A program made the position numbers and the translations under genes. From Deinococcus hopiensis KR-140 (GTDB lineage Bacteria; Deinococcota; Deinococci; Deinococcales; Deinococcaceae), in the NCBI RefSeq assembly GCF_900176165.1, contig NZ_FWWU01000009.1, positions 2,605,001-2,669,000 on the forward strand: a DNA stretch of 64,000 nt. Reading direction: 5' to 3'. Of this stretch, positions 54,773-64,000 are shown piece by piece (positions within the stretch are counted from its first letter, which is position 1; each line of letters starts with the position of its first letter). The notes under the pieces were generated by a model, which was not told the DNA's origin, searched no databases, and saw only the letters and a list, made by a program, of their open reading frames with translations.

Positions 54773-55303
54773 CTACATCTTGATCAGCCGCATGTGCGCC
54801 GTGTGGTGACGCCCGTGCCAGGCGTACATGGCGAGCAGGGTGTCCAGCGTAAAGGTCCGGCCCAGACCCGGATGGGTCCAGGTGCGCGCCCAGGCGTCCT
54901 CGGGCAAGGCCTCCAGCAGCGCGACGAGGCGGGCATGCAGGCCTTCCAGCAACGTCAGACTAACGTGGGTAGGCAGGGCGCTGTCGGGCAATCCGGCCCA
55001 CAGCCCTTCCTCGTAGGGCTTGACCACCGGGTTATCCTCCGTAAGGGCGAGCTTGACCCGTGCGTAGGCGTTGATGTGGCTGTCGGCCACGTGATGCACC
55101 ACCTGCCGCCCAGTCCAGCCACCCTCCCTGTAGGGGGTGTCCAGTTCCAGTCCGGTGAGGGTCTCGCTGACCACCCGTAGGTCCGAAGGCAGCAGGCGCA
55201 GAGCGCTGATGGCCTCCTCGCGCTCCTCGGGCGTCAGGGTCAGGGGCGTGGGCACCGGCCCGATGGGGTAGCGGCGGTCTTCGGTCCTGTGCGCCTGGGT
55301 CAT
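54773..55303 (-). CDS. DinB-like metal protein, YfiT/BstA bacillithiol-transferase type
   Basis: 176 residues. The opening DRRYPIGPVPTPLTLTPEER, the middle GGWTGRQVVHHVADSHINAY, ARVKLALTEDNPVVKPYEE and the end YAWHGRHHTAHM match YfiT/BstA. Metal histidines are in HHVADSH and HGRHH. BstA enzymes transfer bacillithiol to electrophiles, and Deinococcus makes bacillithiol. CGGAGGAA precedes the ATG. Its start overlaps the mazG stop by 4 bases, so it is the second gene of an operon. Confidence 0.88.
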   Translation of the reverse strand: MTQAHRTEDRRYPIGPVPTPLTLTPEEREEAISALRLLPSDLRVVSETLTGLELDTPYREGGWTGRQVVHHVADSHINAYARVKLALTEDNPVVKPYEEGLWAGLPDSALPTHVSLTLLEGLHARLVALLEALPEDAWARTWTHPGLGRTFTLDTLLAMYAWHGRHHTAHMRLIKM

Positions 55304-55659
55304 GGCTGTTCCTCCGGGGTGGACTTGCGGGTCCAGCGGTCCGCATCACGCGTCTCGATCTTGTCCATCATGCGGGCAAAGCCGCGTTCCAGGCTCAGGC
55401 CGCGTTCATTCGCCATACACAGCATCACGAACAGCAGATCGGCCAGTTCCATCTCCAGGTCCCCCGCGTCTTCACCAGGCTTGGGCGTCTTGCCGTTTTC
55501 ATGGGCCAGCACGCGGGCCACCTCACCCGTTTCCTCCGTCAGGCGGGCCAGCATCAGGAGGGGCGGAAAGTACCCTTCCCTGAACTGCGAGATATAGGCG
55601 TCCACCCGCTGCCGGGCGTCCTCAAAGGTGAGGGACGGAGAACTTGAGGGCTCAGACAT
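55300..55659 (-). CDS. MazG-like nucleotide pyrophosphohydrolase
   Basis: 119 residues, a single all-alpha MazG/dUTPase-like domain. Acidic motif LTEETGEVARV with DLEMELADLLFVML gives the EExxE and ExxD metal site. It hydrolyses non-canonical or excess NTPs/dNTPs. TACCCT lies 6 nt before the ATG (leaderless). It is coupled to the YfiT gene. Confidence 0.88.
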   Translation of the reverse strand: MSEPSSSPSLTFEDARQRVDAYISQFREGYFPPLLMLARLTEETGEVARVLAHENGKTPKPGEDAGDLEMELADLLFVMLCMANERGLSLERGFARMMDKIETRDADRWTRKSTPEEQP

Positions 55660-56655
55660 GCGCTCAGGGTAATGGGATTGGCCGCAGGGGTGGGGTGCGC
55701 CGCGTGGGGGATGCCACGCGGGAGGGTTCCTGGACATTCTGAGAGGGATGCGGAGCGCCCCTGCTCTCCCCTGCCGCCTGAACAGACCGCCCATCTGGGA
55801 CGTGCCTCGGGCAGCCGGCCTGGGTTCACTGCCTGGTCCGCCACAGGTACCGTAGACGGAGGCACAGATGACCGCCCGGGCGTCCTCGGGTGGGCCGGGG
55901 GCGCAGACCTGACGTTGGCGTGACGGTCCCCCGAACCGCTGGGGCGCAACTGGGCGGCCTGCTGGAGGGCGTGGCAGTCCCCTGGCGCGTGGCGACGCTC
56001 AACGTGTCGCTGCTGGGTACCAAGCTGTCGCGGGCCGAGGGGGTGCAGCGGCGCGTCCTGCTGGCGAGCGCTGGCCTCAGCCCGAACTGGTACCGTAACG
56101 CCGCCGCATGGCCTTGGTGGATGTCTTTGCTCACCCTGCACGCGGGTTGCAGACCTGCGCAGCGCCGGAGGGGAGACCAGAGTGGGCCGTTCGGCGCAGG
56201 GTTCCGCCGATTGGACTGAAACGGGCGTCTTACGCCGTGCGCCAGGGAACCACGGCTGAACCACCTCTCCCGGACTGCGTGGCTTGCGGGCGTCTAGCGT
56301 GCTGTTGCCCCAGACTTCTGAACCCTGCTCGGCCGAGCAGGGTTCAGAAGTCGCGCGCTGTCCTCCTCAGCAGTGGGCGCAGTTGCCCAGTTCCTTTCCC
56401 GAGGTCACCCCCAAGCAAATGCACGCCTTGCGTCGACCCCGCGCTCCGCACAAGGGGCAACTCGCGGGGCGCGCGAATGAATGGCCACGGGCCCTGACGC
56501 AGACCCAATCTGCGCGCCCTCACCCGCGCGTGGCGGGGCACCCGCTGCCCCCGAACCGGGAGGGGGCGCCCCGACTGCCCCGCCCAAACTGAACCCCTCC
56601 AGCAAAAAGGCCAGCCCACCCGGAGGCGACTGGCCGAAAGCAGCGTGGGGACGGC
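55660..56655. other. About 1 kb without a supported gene
   Basis: No frame has convincing protein character. Plus-strand scraps such as TVPRTAGAQLGGLLEGVAVP, WRVATLNVSLLGTKLS and MALVDVFAHPARGLQT could be remains of a dead gene near 55920-56200. I cannot assign a family. The region ends with a perfect 40-bp palindrome at 56313-56352. Confidence 0.5.
56313..56352. repeat. Perfect 40-bp palindrome without spacer
   Basis: The 20-base left half beginning GACTTCTGAACCCTG and ending CTCGG is followed at once by its exact reverse complement ending GAAGTC. With zero loop it would extrude as a long cruciform or act as an extreme terminator. There is no T-run next to it. Confidence 0.9.
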
Positions 56656-57147
56656 TCAGCGAATGTAGAGGTACGTCTCCTGCACGTCGCGGTCCGCCTG
56701 CGCGTAGGGCTGCACGTACTCGTCGGTGGCGAGGTTCCAGCGGGTGCCGTCGTAGGTGCCGCTGAAGATCAGGTCCGAGGTAGGGCGCACGCGGGTAAAG
56801 ATGGCCCGGACGCGCTGCAAACCCGTGGGCGGGGCAACGTTATAGGTCACGCCGTCGCTGGGACGCGGAAACACGGTGGTACCGGCCGGGATATACACGT
56901 TGCGGACAAGCGAAGTGGCGTAGCCGTTGGGCTGCAGCGCCACCAGCGTGAGGTAACCGGCCGTGCGGGTGGTCACCTGCAGGCGCAGCGGTTCGCCGAC
57001 CCGGTAGGTGGCCCCCTCGCCCCGGTCCGGGCGCAGGTTCGCGATCAGGTTGGAAGAACTGCCCACCAGACCGAGGTTGGACCGAACGGAAACGGTGCAG
57101 GAACTCAGCCCGAGGGCGAGCATACCGAGCAGCAGGGCAGAACGCAT
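56656..57147 (-). CDS. Lipoprotein with DUF4384
   Basis: 163 residues. Lipobox LGLSSC within the first 17 residues, then a DUF4384 domain (YRVGEPLRLQVTTRTAGYLT, LVALQPNGYATSLVRNVYIP, GLQRVRAIFTRVRP). DUF4384 proteins are exported and of unknown role, sometimes linked with S-layer. TATGCT lies 6 nt before the ATG (leaderless). Confidence 0.85.
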   Translation of the reverse strand: MRSALLLGMLALGLSSCTVSVRSNLGLVGSSSNLIANLRPDRGEGATYRVGEPLRLQVTTRTAGYLTLVALQPNGYATSLVRNVYIPAGTTVFPRPSDGVTYNVAPPTGLQRVRAIFTRVRPTSDLIFSGTYDGTRWNLATDEYVQPYAQADRDVQETYLYIR

Positions 57148-57282
57148 GGGACCAGCATACGGAGGGGGCCTGACGGGCATCTGAGGGTGGGTTCAAGTGG
57201 GCGGCAGGGAAACAGCCACAACCCGTGGAGGAAGGTCACAAAGAACAGGGTGCCTGCCCCCACCGCGGGCGTAGCATGGAGC

Positions 57283-59190
<1,908 letters not shown>

Positions 59191-59204
59191 ACTCCGCGAA
59201 CGGC

Positions 59205-59245
59205 AAACACGGCCCGGCAAGGTTTGCCGGGCCGTGTTTCTTTGC
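59205..59245 (+). terminator. Terminator of ftsH
   Basis: AAACACGGCCCGGCAA (59205-59220) and TTGCCGGGCCGTGTTT (59224-59239) are perfect 16-bp arms with a 3-nt loop and T-rich ends; it also serves the convergent mscS gene. Confidence 0.9.
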
Positions 59246-59283
59246 CGGGTCCCTTGGGGGGAAGGGCGCCTCCCGGCTCCGCC

Positions 59284-60480
<1,197 letters not shown>

Positions 60481-60546
60481 GCCCTCAATTTTTCATGAGA
60501 GCATGAGGACAGGGCCGGAAGGCCAGATACACCGCCGTTGATCCTT

Positions 60547-60668
60547 AGGGCAGTTGTCCGAATTACGCCGTGAGGGCGCCCCTCAGGGCTCCCCATACGC
60601 TCCATGCGCATTCAAGTTCGCTCGCCGGGAGATGTCAAAAAGAAGTCCGCACTTTGACACATGCCCTA
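60547..60668 (-). repeat. Two-hairpin dispersed repeat, copy 6
   Basis: Block B first on the plus strand (GAATTACGCCGTGAGGGCGC), linker ATGCGCATTCAAGTTCGCTC, then hairpin A (GTCAAAAAGAAGTCCGCACT). The ends AGGGCA and TGCCCT are inverted repeats, confirming the element borders. It lies between mscS (divergent, upstream) and the plsX 3' end. Confidence 0.88.
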
Positions 60669-60768
60669 GATCAATCGGGCAGAGGGGGAAGCGGAAAAAG
60701 TACGGTCCACCGGAAGTGAATACTTTTGGGTCCTGTTCCGACACGTCGGCGAGCTGGGTGCGCTGTAC

Positions 60769-61833
60769 TTAGGCCGTGGGCGCGAGCGCCGCTTCCAGCC
60801 GCGCGACAAGGTTGGACTCATGGGCCCGCGAGGCCCGGAGCAGGGCGTTCTTGACCGCGCGGGCGTCGGCGCTGCCGTGACCGATCAAGGCCAGACCACG
60901 CACGCCGATCAGAATGCTGGCCCCGTACGTGCTGGGGTCCATCCGCTCGGCCAGACCACGCAGGGCCCCGCGCACGAGCAGCGCTCCCAGCTTGGTTTTC
61001 AGGGAACTGGTCAGCGCCTCGCGCACCCAGCCGAACAGCACCTTGGCCTCACCCTCGGCGAGCTTCAGGACCACATTGCCGGTAAAGCCGTCGGTGACGA
61101 CGATATCGGTGGTGCCCGCAAAGATGTCGCGGCCCTCCACGTTCCCGTGAAAGCGGATGCCGCGCCCATCAAGTTCGCGCAGCAGGGCGTGGGCTTCGAG
61201 GACCATCTGACTGCCCTTGTGGTCCTCCTCACCGATCGAGAGCAGGCCCACCGTGGGGTCTGCCTTGTCCTCCACCACGCGGAGGTACACGCTGGCCAGC
61301 CGCGCCCACTGGGCGAGGTACACGGGCTTTACGTCGGCGTTCGCACCCACGTCGAGCAGGGTTACGAAGCCGCTCTTGCTGGGCAGGTGCGTCAGGATGG
61401 CCGGACGGTCCACGCCCTTCACGCGCCCAAGCGTCAGCAGCGCCGAGGCCATCGTCGCGCCGCTGTGACCCATGCTGACGGCGGCGGCGGCGCGTCCCTC
61501 CTTGACCAGGCGCGTGCAGACGTTGATGCTCGCGCCCATGCGGCTGCGCACGTCGCTGGCATGCTCGTCCATTCCGATCACGTCGGGGGCGTCCACCACC
61601 TCGATGGGGAGATTGGCACTGCCCGCATGTTTGCCCAGTTCAGCGTGCAGCGCCACCCGGGGACCGACGAGCAGCACTGGCACCCCGGTGCGGGCGGCCT
61701 GCACCGCGCCCTCCACATTGGGCGGCGCGCCGTGGTCCCCACCCACCGCGTCCAGCGCGATGGGCAGTAACGTTCGCGGCGCGGCTGGCCCCGTTGAGGC
61801 TGGGGCGCTGGGGGTGGGAACTTCAGCGCTCAT
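60769..61833 (-). CDS. plsX: Phosphate acyltransferase PlsX
   Basis: 354 residues. PlsX makes acyl-phosphate from acyl-ACP for phospholipid synthesis. IALDAVGGDHGAPPNVEGAV, GASINVCTRLVKEG, SMGHSGATMASALLTLGRV, LLDVGANADVKP and VVTDGFTGNVVLKLAEG are the family blocks. A Pro/Ala-rich N-terminal tail of about 20 residues is extra. The start overlaps the end of the NYN gene by 11 bases, so the two are coupled. Confidence 0.95.
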   Translation of the reverse strand: MSAEVPTPSAPASTGPAAPRTLLPIALDAVGGDHGAPPNVEGAVQAARTGVPVLLVGPRVALHAELGKHAGSANLPIEVVDAPDVIGMDEHASDVRSRMGASINVCTRLVKEGRAAAAVSMGHSGATMASALLTLGRVKGVDRPAILTHLPSKSGFVTLLDVGANADVKPVYLAQWARLASVYLRVVEDKADPTVGLLSIGEEDHKGSQMVLEAHALLRELDGRGIRFHGNVEGRDIFAGTTDIVVTDGFTGNVVLKLAEGEAKVLFGWVREALTSSLKTKLGALLVRGALRGLAERMDPSTYGASILIGVRGLALIGHGSADARAVKNALLRASRAHESNLVARLEAALAPTA

Positions 61834-62422
61834 CGGTGTCTGTCAGGGGGGCCGTCACGTAGAAGGGGCGGCTCTGTTCCCCCCGGCCCTCACCGCCGCG
61901 CTGCTCGCTGGGCAGGCGGTAGCCGGGGCGCTCCACCTGCTCGCGGATGCTCCCCAAGTCCACGTACTCGTCGGCGGCGTTACGGAGCTCGTAGCTCGTC
62001 ATCTCGGGAATGCTGGCGACGATCACCCGCTTGCCTTGGGCGCGCAAGACCTCCACAGGTCGCTCAAAGTCGCCGTCGCCAGTGAGCAGCACGGCCGTAT
62101 CGAAGCGGTCCGCCGTGGTCAGCAGGTCCGTCACGATCTCGATGTCGAGGTTCGCCCGGCGGTGGGTGTCTCCATGTTCGTCGGTGCTCTCGCGCAGGGG
62201 CCGGGTCCGCACGGTGTAGCCCATGTAGGTCAGCGCATCGATAAAGCGCTTCTGCTTGTCATCCACCTGCATGGGAACCGCCGTGTAGTAAAAGGCGTTG
62301 TGCAGCGCACCCAGCCCACCAAAGTGGTCGAGAATCTTGCGGTGGTCGAAGTTCCAGCCCAGGCGCTTGGCGGCGGCGTAGACGTTGGCCCCATCAATAA
62401 AAAGTGCGATTCGTTCTGTCAT
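61823..62422 (-). CDS. NYN-domain protein (LabA/DUF88 type)
   Basis: 199 residues. NYN/PIN-like fold with the acidic residues in ALFIDGANVYAAAKRLGW, NLDIEIVTDLL and VLLTGDGDFERPVEVL, as in LabA-type proteins. Many are RNases or RNA-binding regulators; the substrate is unknown. The end of this gene overlaps plsX, so translation is coupled with phospholipid synthesis. The start region has TACACA upstream of the ATG. Confidence 0.88.
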   Translation of the reverse strand: MTERIALFIDGANVYAAAKRLGWNFDHRKILDHFGGLGALHNAFYYTAVPMQVDDKQKRFIDALTYMGYTVRTRPLRESTDEHGDTHRRANLDIEIVTDLLTTADRFDTAVLLTGDGDFERPVEVLRAQGKRVIVASIPEMTSYELRNAADEYVDLGSIREQVERPGYRLPSEQRGGEGRGEQSRPFYVTAPLTDTDER

Positions 62423-62535
62423 GGTGGTGTGTAGACCTCTCGGGCAGGCGGCTCCCGTGCGGGCCAGGCGTCCGGTGCAGACACCCGGGTGCAGAAGCCG
62501 TGCGGCTCTAGCATACGGTCAAGTTCGTGCCCGCC

Positions 62536-62886
62536 TCAATCGGTCTCCCCTTCATGCCCTGGACCGTGCAACTGGGGCCGCAGCGCCGGGTCGTGCAGCG
62601 CCGCCCAGACCTCGGCCCGCAACCGCCGCAGGTCCACTCCCGCGTACACGCCCGGAAGCAGGTCCAGATACCGCCCGGCCTTGTGGTAGTTGCGGGCCGT
62701 GAGGCTGCCATGGTGCCAGCGCTTATGCAGCGCGGCGGCAAGCAAAATGAGGGCTTGGAGAAAGCGGCGGTCCTCACCTTCGGCGCGCATCCACGGCCCC
62801 TCCCAGGCCTCGTGCGCCTCCCACCACTGCCCGGTGGCAAACAGGGCCGCGCCCGCCTGAACTTCCGCGCCAAAATCACCGCTCAT
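62536..62886 (-). CDS. DUF309 family protein
   Basis: 116 residues. The helical DUF309 pattern is clear: FATGQWWEAHEAWEGPWMRA near residues 16-35 and QALILLAAALHKRWHHGSLT, then the YHKAGRYLDLLPG block. Some members may bind metals through the EAHE and HKxxxHH groups, but no function is known. TACGCT lies 6 nt before the ATG (leaderless). Confidence 0.88.
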   Translation of the reverse strand: MSGDFGAEVQAGAALFATGQWWEAHEAWEGPWMRAEGEDRRFLQALILLAAALHKRWHHGSLTARNYHKAGRYLDLLPGVYAGVDLRRLRAEVWAALHDPALRPQLHGPGHEGETD

Positions 62887-62994
62887 GTCGGTAGCGTAGC
62901 GCCCTGGCTGCTCCCAAGCGGCGATGAAAGGCGCGTTAGGAGGCCCCCATCTGCCGCATATCCAGATATGCCCCCGGGGGGTATAGTGACAGAC

Positions 62995-63327
62995 ATGAAG
63001 CCTGTGGAACTCACCGACAGCAACTTTCAAACCGAGACTGGCGAGGGCCTGACCCTGGTGGACTTCTGGGCCCCCTGGTGCGGTCCCTGCCGCATCATCG
63101 CGCCCGTCATCGAGGAACTCGCCGGGCAGTACGAGGGCCGCGTCAAGGTCGCCAAGCTCAACGTGGACGACAACCCCGCCGTCTCCGGCCAATTCCGCGT
63201 GATGAGCATCCCCACCATGATTCTGTTCAAGGATGGCCAGCCGGTCGAAGGCATGGTCGGCGCGCAGCCCAAGCGTGCGTTTGAGGCCCTGCTCGACAAG
63301 TACACCTCGCCCGTCGGCGCAAACTGA
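62995..63327 (+). CDS. Thioredoxin
   Basis: 110 residues. Active site WCGPC (FWAPWCGPCRII), the cis-Pro region SIPTMILFKDG, and normal length. A cytoplasmic thiol-disulfide reductant that serves ribonucleotide reductase and peroxiredoxins. TATAGT lies 7 nt before the ATG (leaderless). An upstream in-frame extension was rejected because it lacks conservation and would overlap the DUF309 gene. Confidence 0.96.
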   Translation: MKPVELTDSNFQTETGEGLTLVDFWAPWCGPCRIIAPVIEELAGQYEGRVKVAKLNVDDNPAVSGQFRVMSIPTMILFKDGQPVEGMVGAQPKRAFEALLDKYTSPVGAN

Positions 63328-63343
63328 CCCTTTTCCCCCAGAA

Positions 63344-63374
63344 CCGGGCCGCCCTCCGATGGAGGGCGGCCCGG
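63344..63374. terminator. Bidirectional terminator
   Basis: CCGGGCCGCCCTCC (63344-63357) and GGAGGGCGGCCCGG (63361-63374) are perfect 14-bp arms with a 3-nt loop between convergent thioredoxin and hydrolase genes. Confidence 0.8.
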
Positions 63375-63388
63375 CTCCGCTTGGTTCT

Positions 63389-63976
63389 TCAGTTCAAGGG
63401 ATACGTCATGCGCGCGATACCGGGCGGCGTCCATGCGTTCACGCACTCCGCGAGCAGCACCTCGCCCTCAGGCCACTCGCCGTGCCCGCTGGCGACGTTG
63501 ATGTGACCCACCTCACCCGCCGTCACGAACTCCGCCTCCCACGCGTCGGCCAATTCCTGCGCCCGCTCAAAGGAGACGTAAGGATCGTTCTCGCTCGCCA
63601 CCACCAGCGCGGGAAAGGGCAGTGGCTGAGTGGGCACGGGAGCCATGGTGAGGATCGCCGGGGCCAGTTCCGCCATGTTCGCCTGTTCGGAATCGGTGGG
63701 ACTGACGAGCAGCGCGCCGCGCACGCGTTCGTGCCCACCGTAGAGCCGCGCCCAGTGAACGATGGTCAGGACTCCGGCAGAATGTCCTGCCAGGATCAGG
63801 GCGCCCGGCGTGGCCTCGATCACCTCCTGAAGCCGCCCGGCCCAACCCTGGGGCGTCGGCGCTTCAGGATCGTCCTGCCGCACCCGCGCGGCGCCGTACT
63901 TGGTGGTCCAGAGTGTCTGCCAGTGTTCCGGCCCGCTCTCACCGAGGCCGGGCACGATCACGAGGGTGGGCGTCAT
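63389..63976 (-). CDS. RBBP9/YdeN-type serine hydrolase
   Basis: 195 residues, small alpha/beta hydrolase. Nucleophile elbow GHSAGV, Asp in SENDPYVSFERA and His in GEVGHINVASGHGEW give the triad. The family acts on small esters or peptides; no substrate is known. TATGCT lies 7 nt before ATG 63976 (leaderless), which sets this start; an in-frame ATG at 63988 is the alternative. Confidence 0.9.
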   Translation of the reverse strand: MTPTLVIVPGLGESGPEHWQTLWTTKYGAARVRQDDPEAPTPQGWAGRLQEVIEATPGALILAGHSAGVLTIVHWARLYGGHERVRGALLVSPTDSEQANMAELAPAILTMAPVPTQPLPFPALVVASENDPYVSFERAQELADAWEAEFVTAGEVGHINVASGHGEWPEGEVLLAECVNAWTPPGIARMTYPLN

Positions 63977-64000
63977 GGAAAACAGCATAGGGCAGCTTCC

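Noticed and set aside
55672..56500. Several short frames in the 1-kb gap that might be novel small proteins
   Set aside because: No start signal (Shine-Dalgarno or TANNNT pattern), no hydrophobic or conserved block, and overlapping frames of equal length on both strands.
57180..57280. HspR site before ftsH
   Set aside because: Only a single weak half (TTCAAG) is present; no second half at the right spacing.
57187..57282. Longer N-terminus for FtsH starting at 57187
   Set aside because: The added residues are not membrane-like, and TAGCAT just upstream of ATG 57283 fits a leaderless start.

Overview
The window is about 64 kb of high-GC bacterial chromosome. It most likely comes from a Deinococcus. 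This rests on the gene content: UvsE-type UV endonuclease, non-haem Mn catalase, a YfiT/BstA-type bacillithiol transferase, futalosine-pathway MqnD, an SLH/beta-barrel envelope protein and an MglA/MglB pair. It also rests on the very frequent start-site pattern TANNNT-N6/7-ATG or GTG with no Shine-Dalgarno sequence, which is the signature of the leaderless transcripts known to dominate in Deinococcus. The species cannot be named from sequence alone. No prophage, CRISPR array, rRNA or intact insertion sequence was seen.

Layout. 1-7.1 kb: end of an acyl-CoA dehydrogenase gene, lon with a heat-shock-like promoter, yqgE, tRNA-Asn, rsgA and a collagen-like SLH/beta-barrel surface protein. 7.2-11.2 kb: acs, followed upstream by a wrecked DUF485-actP acetate uptake operon that is also interrupted by a small dispersed repeat. 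11.4-17.3 kb: moaA, a GntR regulator, Mn catalase, a TetR regulator and a 2-phosphoglycerate kinase with three ATP-cone modules. 17.4-24.8 kb (minus strand): a MoxR ATPase with a DUF58-transglutaminase fusion, methylmalonyl-CoA epimerase, a GAF-GGDEF protein and a nitrilase-fold protein lacking its catalytic cysteine. 24.9-28.1 kb: 5-oxoprolinase genes pxpB, pxpC and pxpA with an unknown gene inserted. 28-33 kb: a decayed membrane gene, dgt, an ABC exporter, a Nudix hydrolase and ribF. 34-40 kb: mqnD, a PQQ-type dehydrogenase coupled to a SodC/beta-propeller fusion, and a second ABC exporter. 40-47.5 kb: mglA/mglB, an exopolysaccharide-type phosphodiester glycosidase, a DnaQ-like exonuclease, uvsE-DUF2256-gluconokinase, and a PadR regulator with a decayed partner. 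47.7-53 kb: DAHP synthase with a leader-peptide attenuator, a serine-rich secreted protein, and terC behind a Mn-sensing riboswitch. 53-64 kb: era, yfiT-mazG, ftsH, mscS, plsX, a NYN-domain protein, DUF309, thioredoxin and a small serine hydrolase.

Themes. Two RNA control elements can be read directly: an aromatic-codon leader peptide with terminator before DAHP synthase, and a yybP-ykoY aptamer before terC. A roughly 110-125 bp two-hairpin repeat occurs six times in both orientations, mostly right behind genes, and once splits actP. Several genes are decaying (actP, DUF485, a Nudix hydrolase, a DUF1345 gene, a PadR partner, a lipoprotein, a membrane protein), so the strain seems to be losing accessory functions. 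Stress functions cluster loosely: Lon and FtsH proteolysis, Mn catalase, periplasmic SodC, TerC/manganese, UvsE, MazG/Nudix/dGTPase nucleotide-pool cleaning and thioredoxin.
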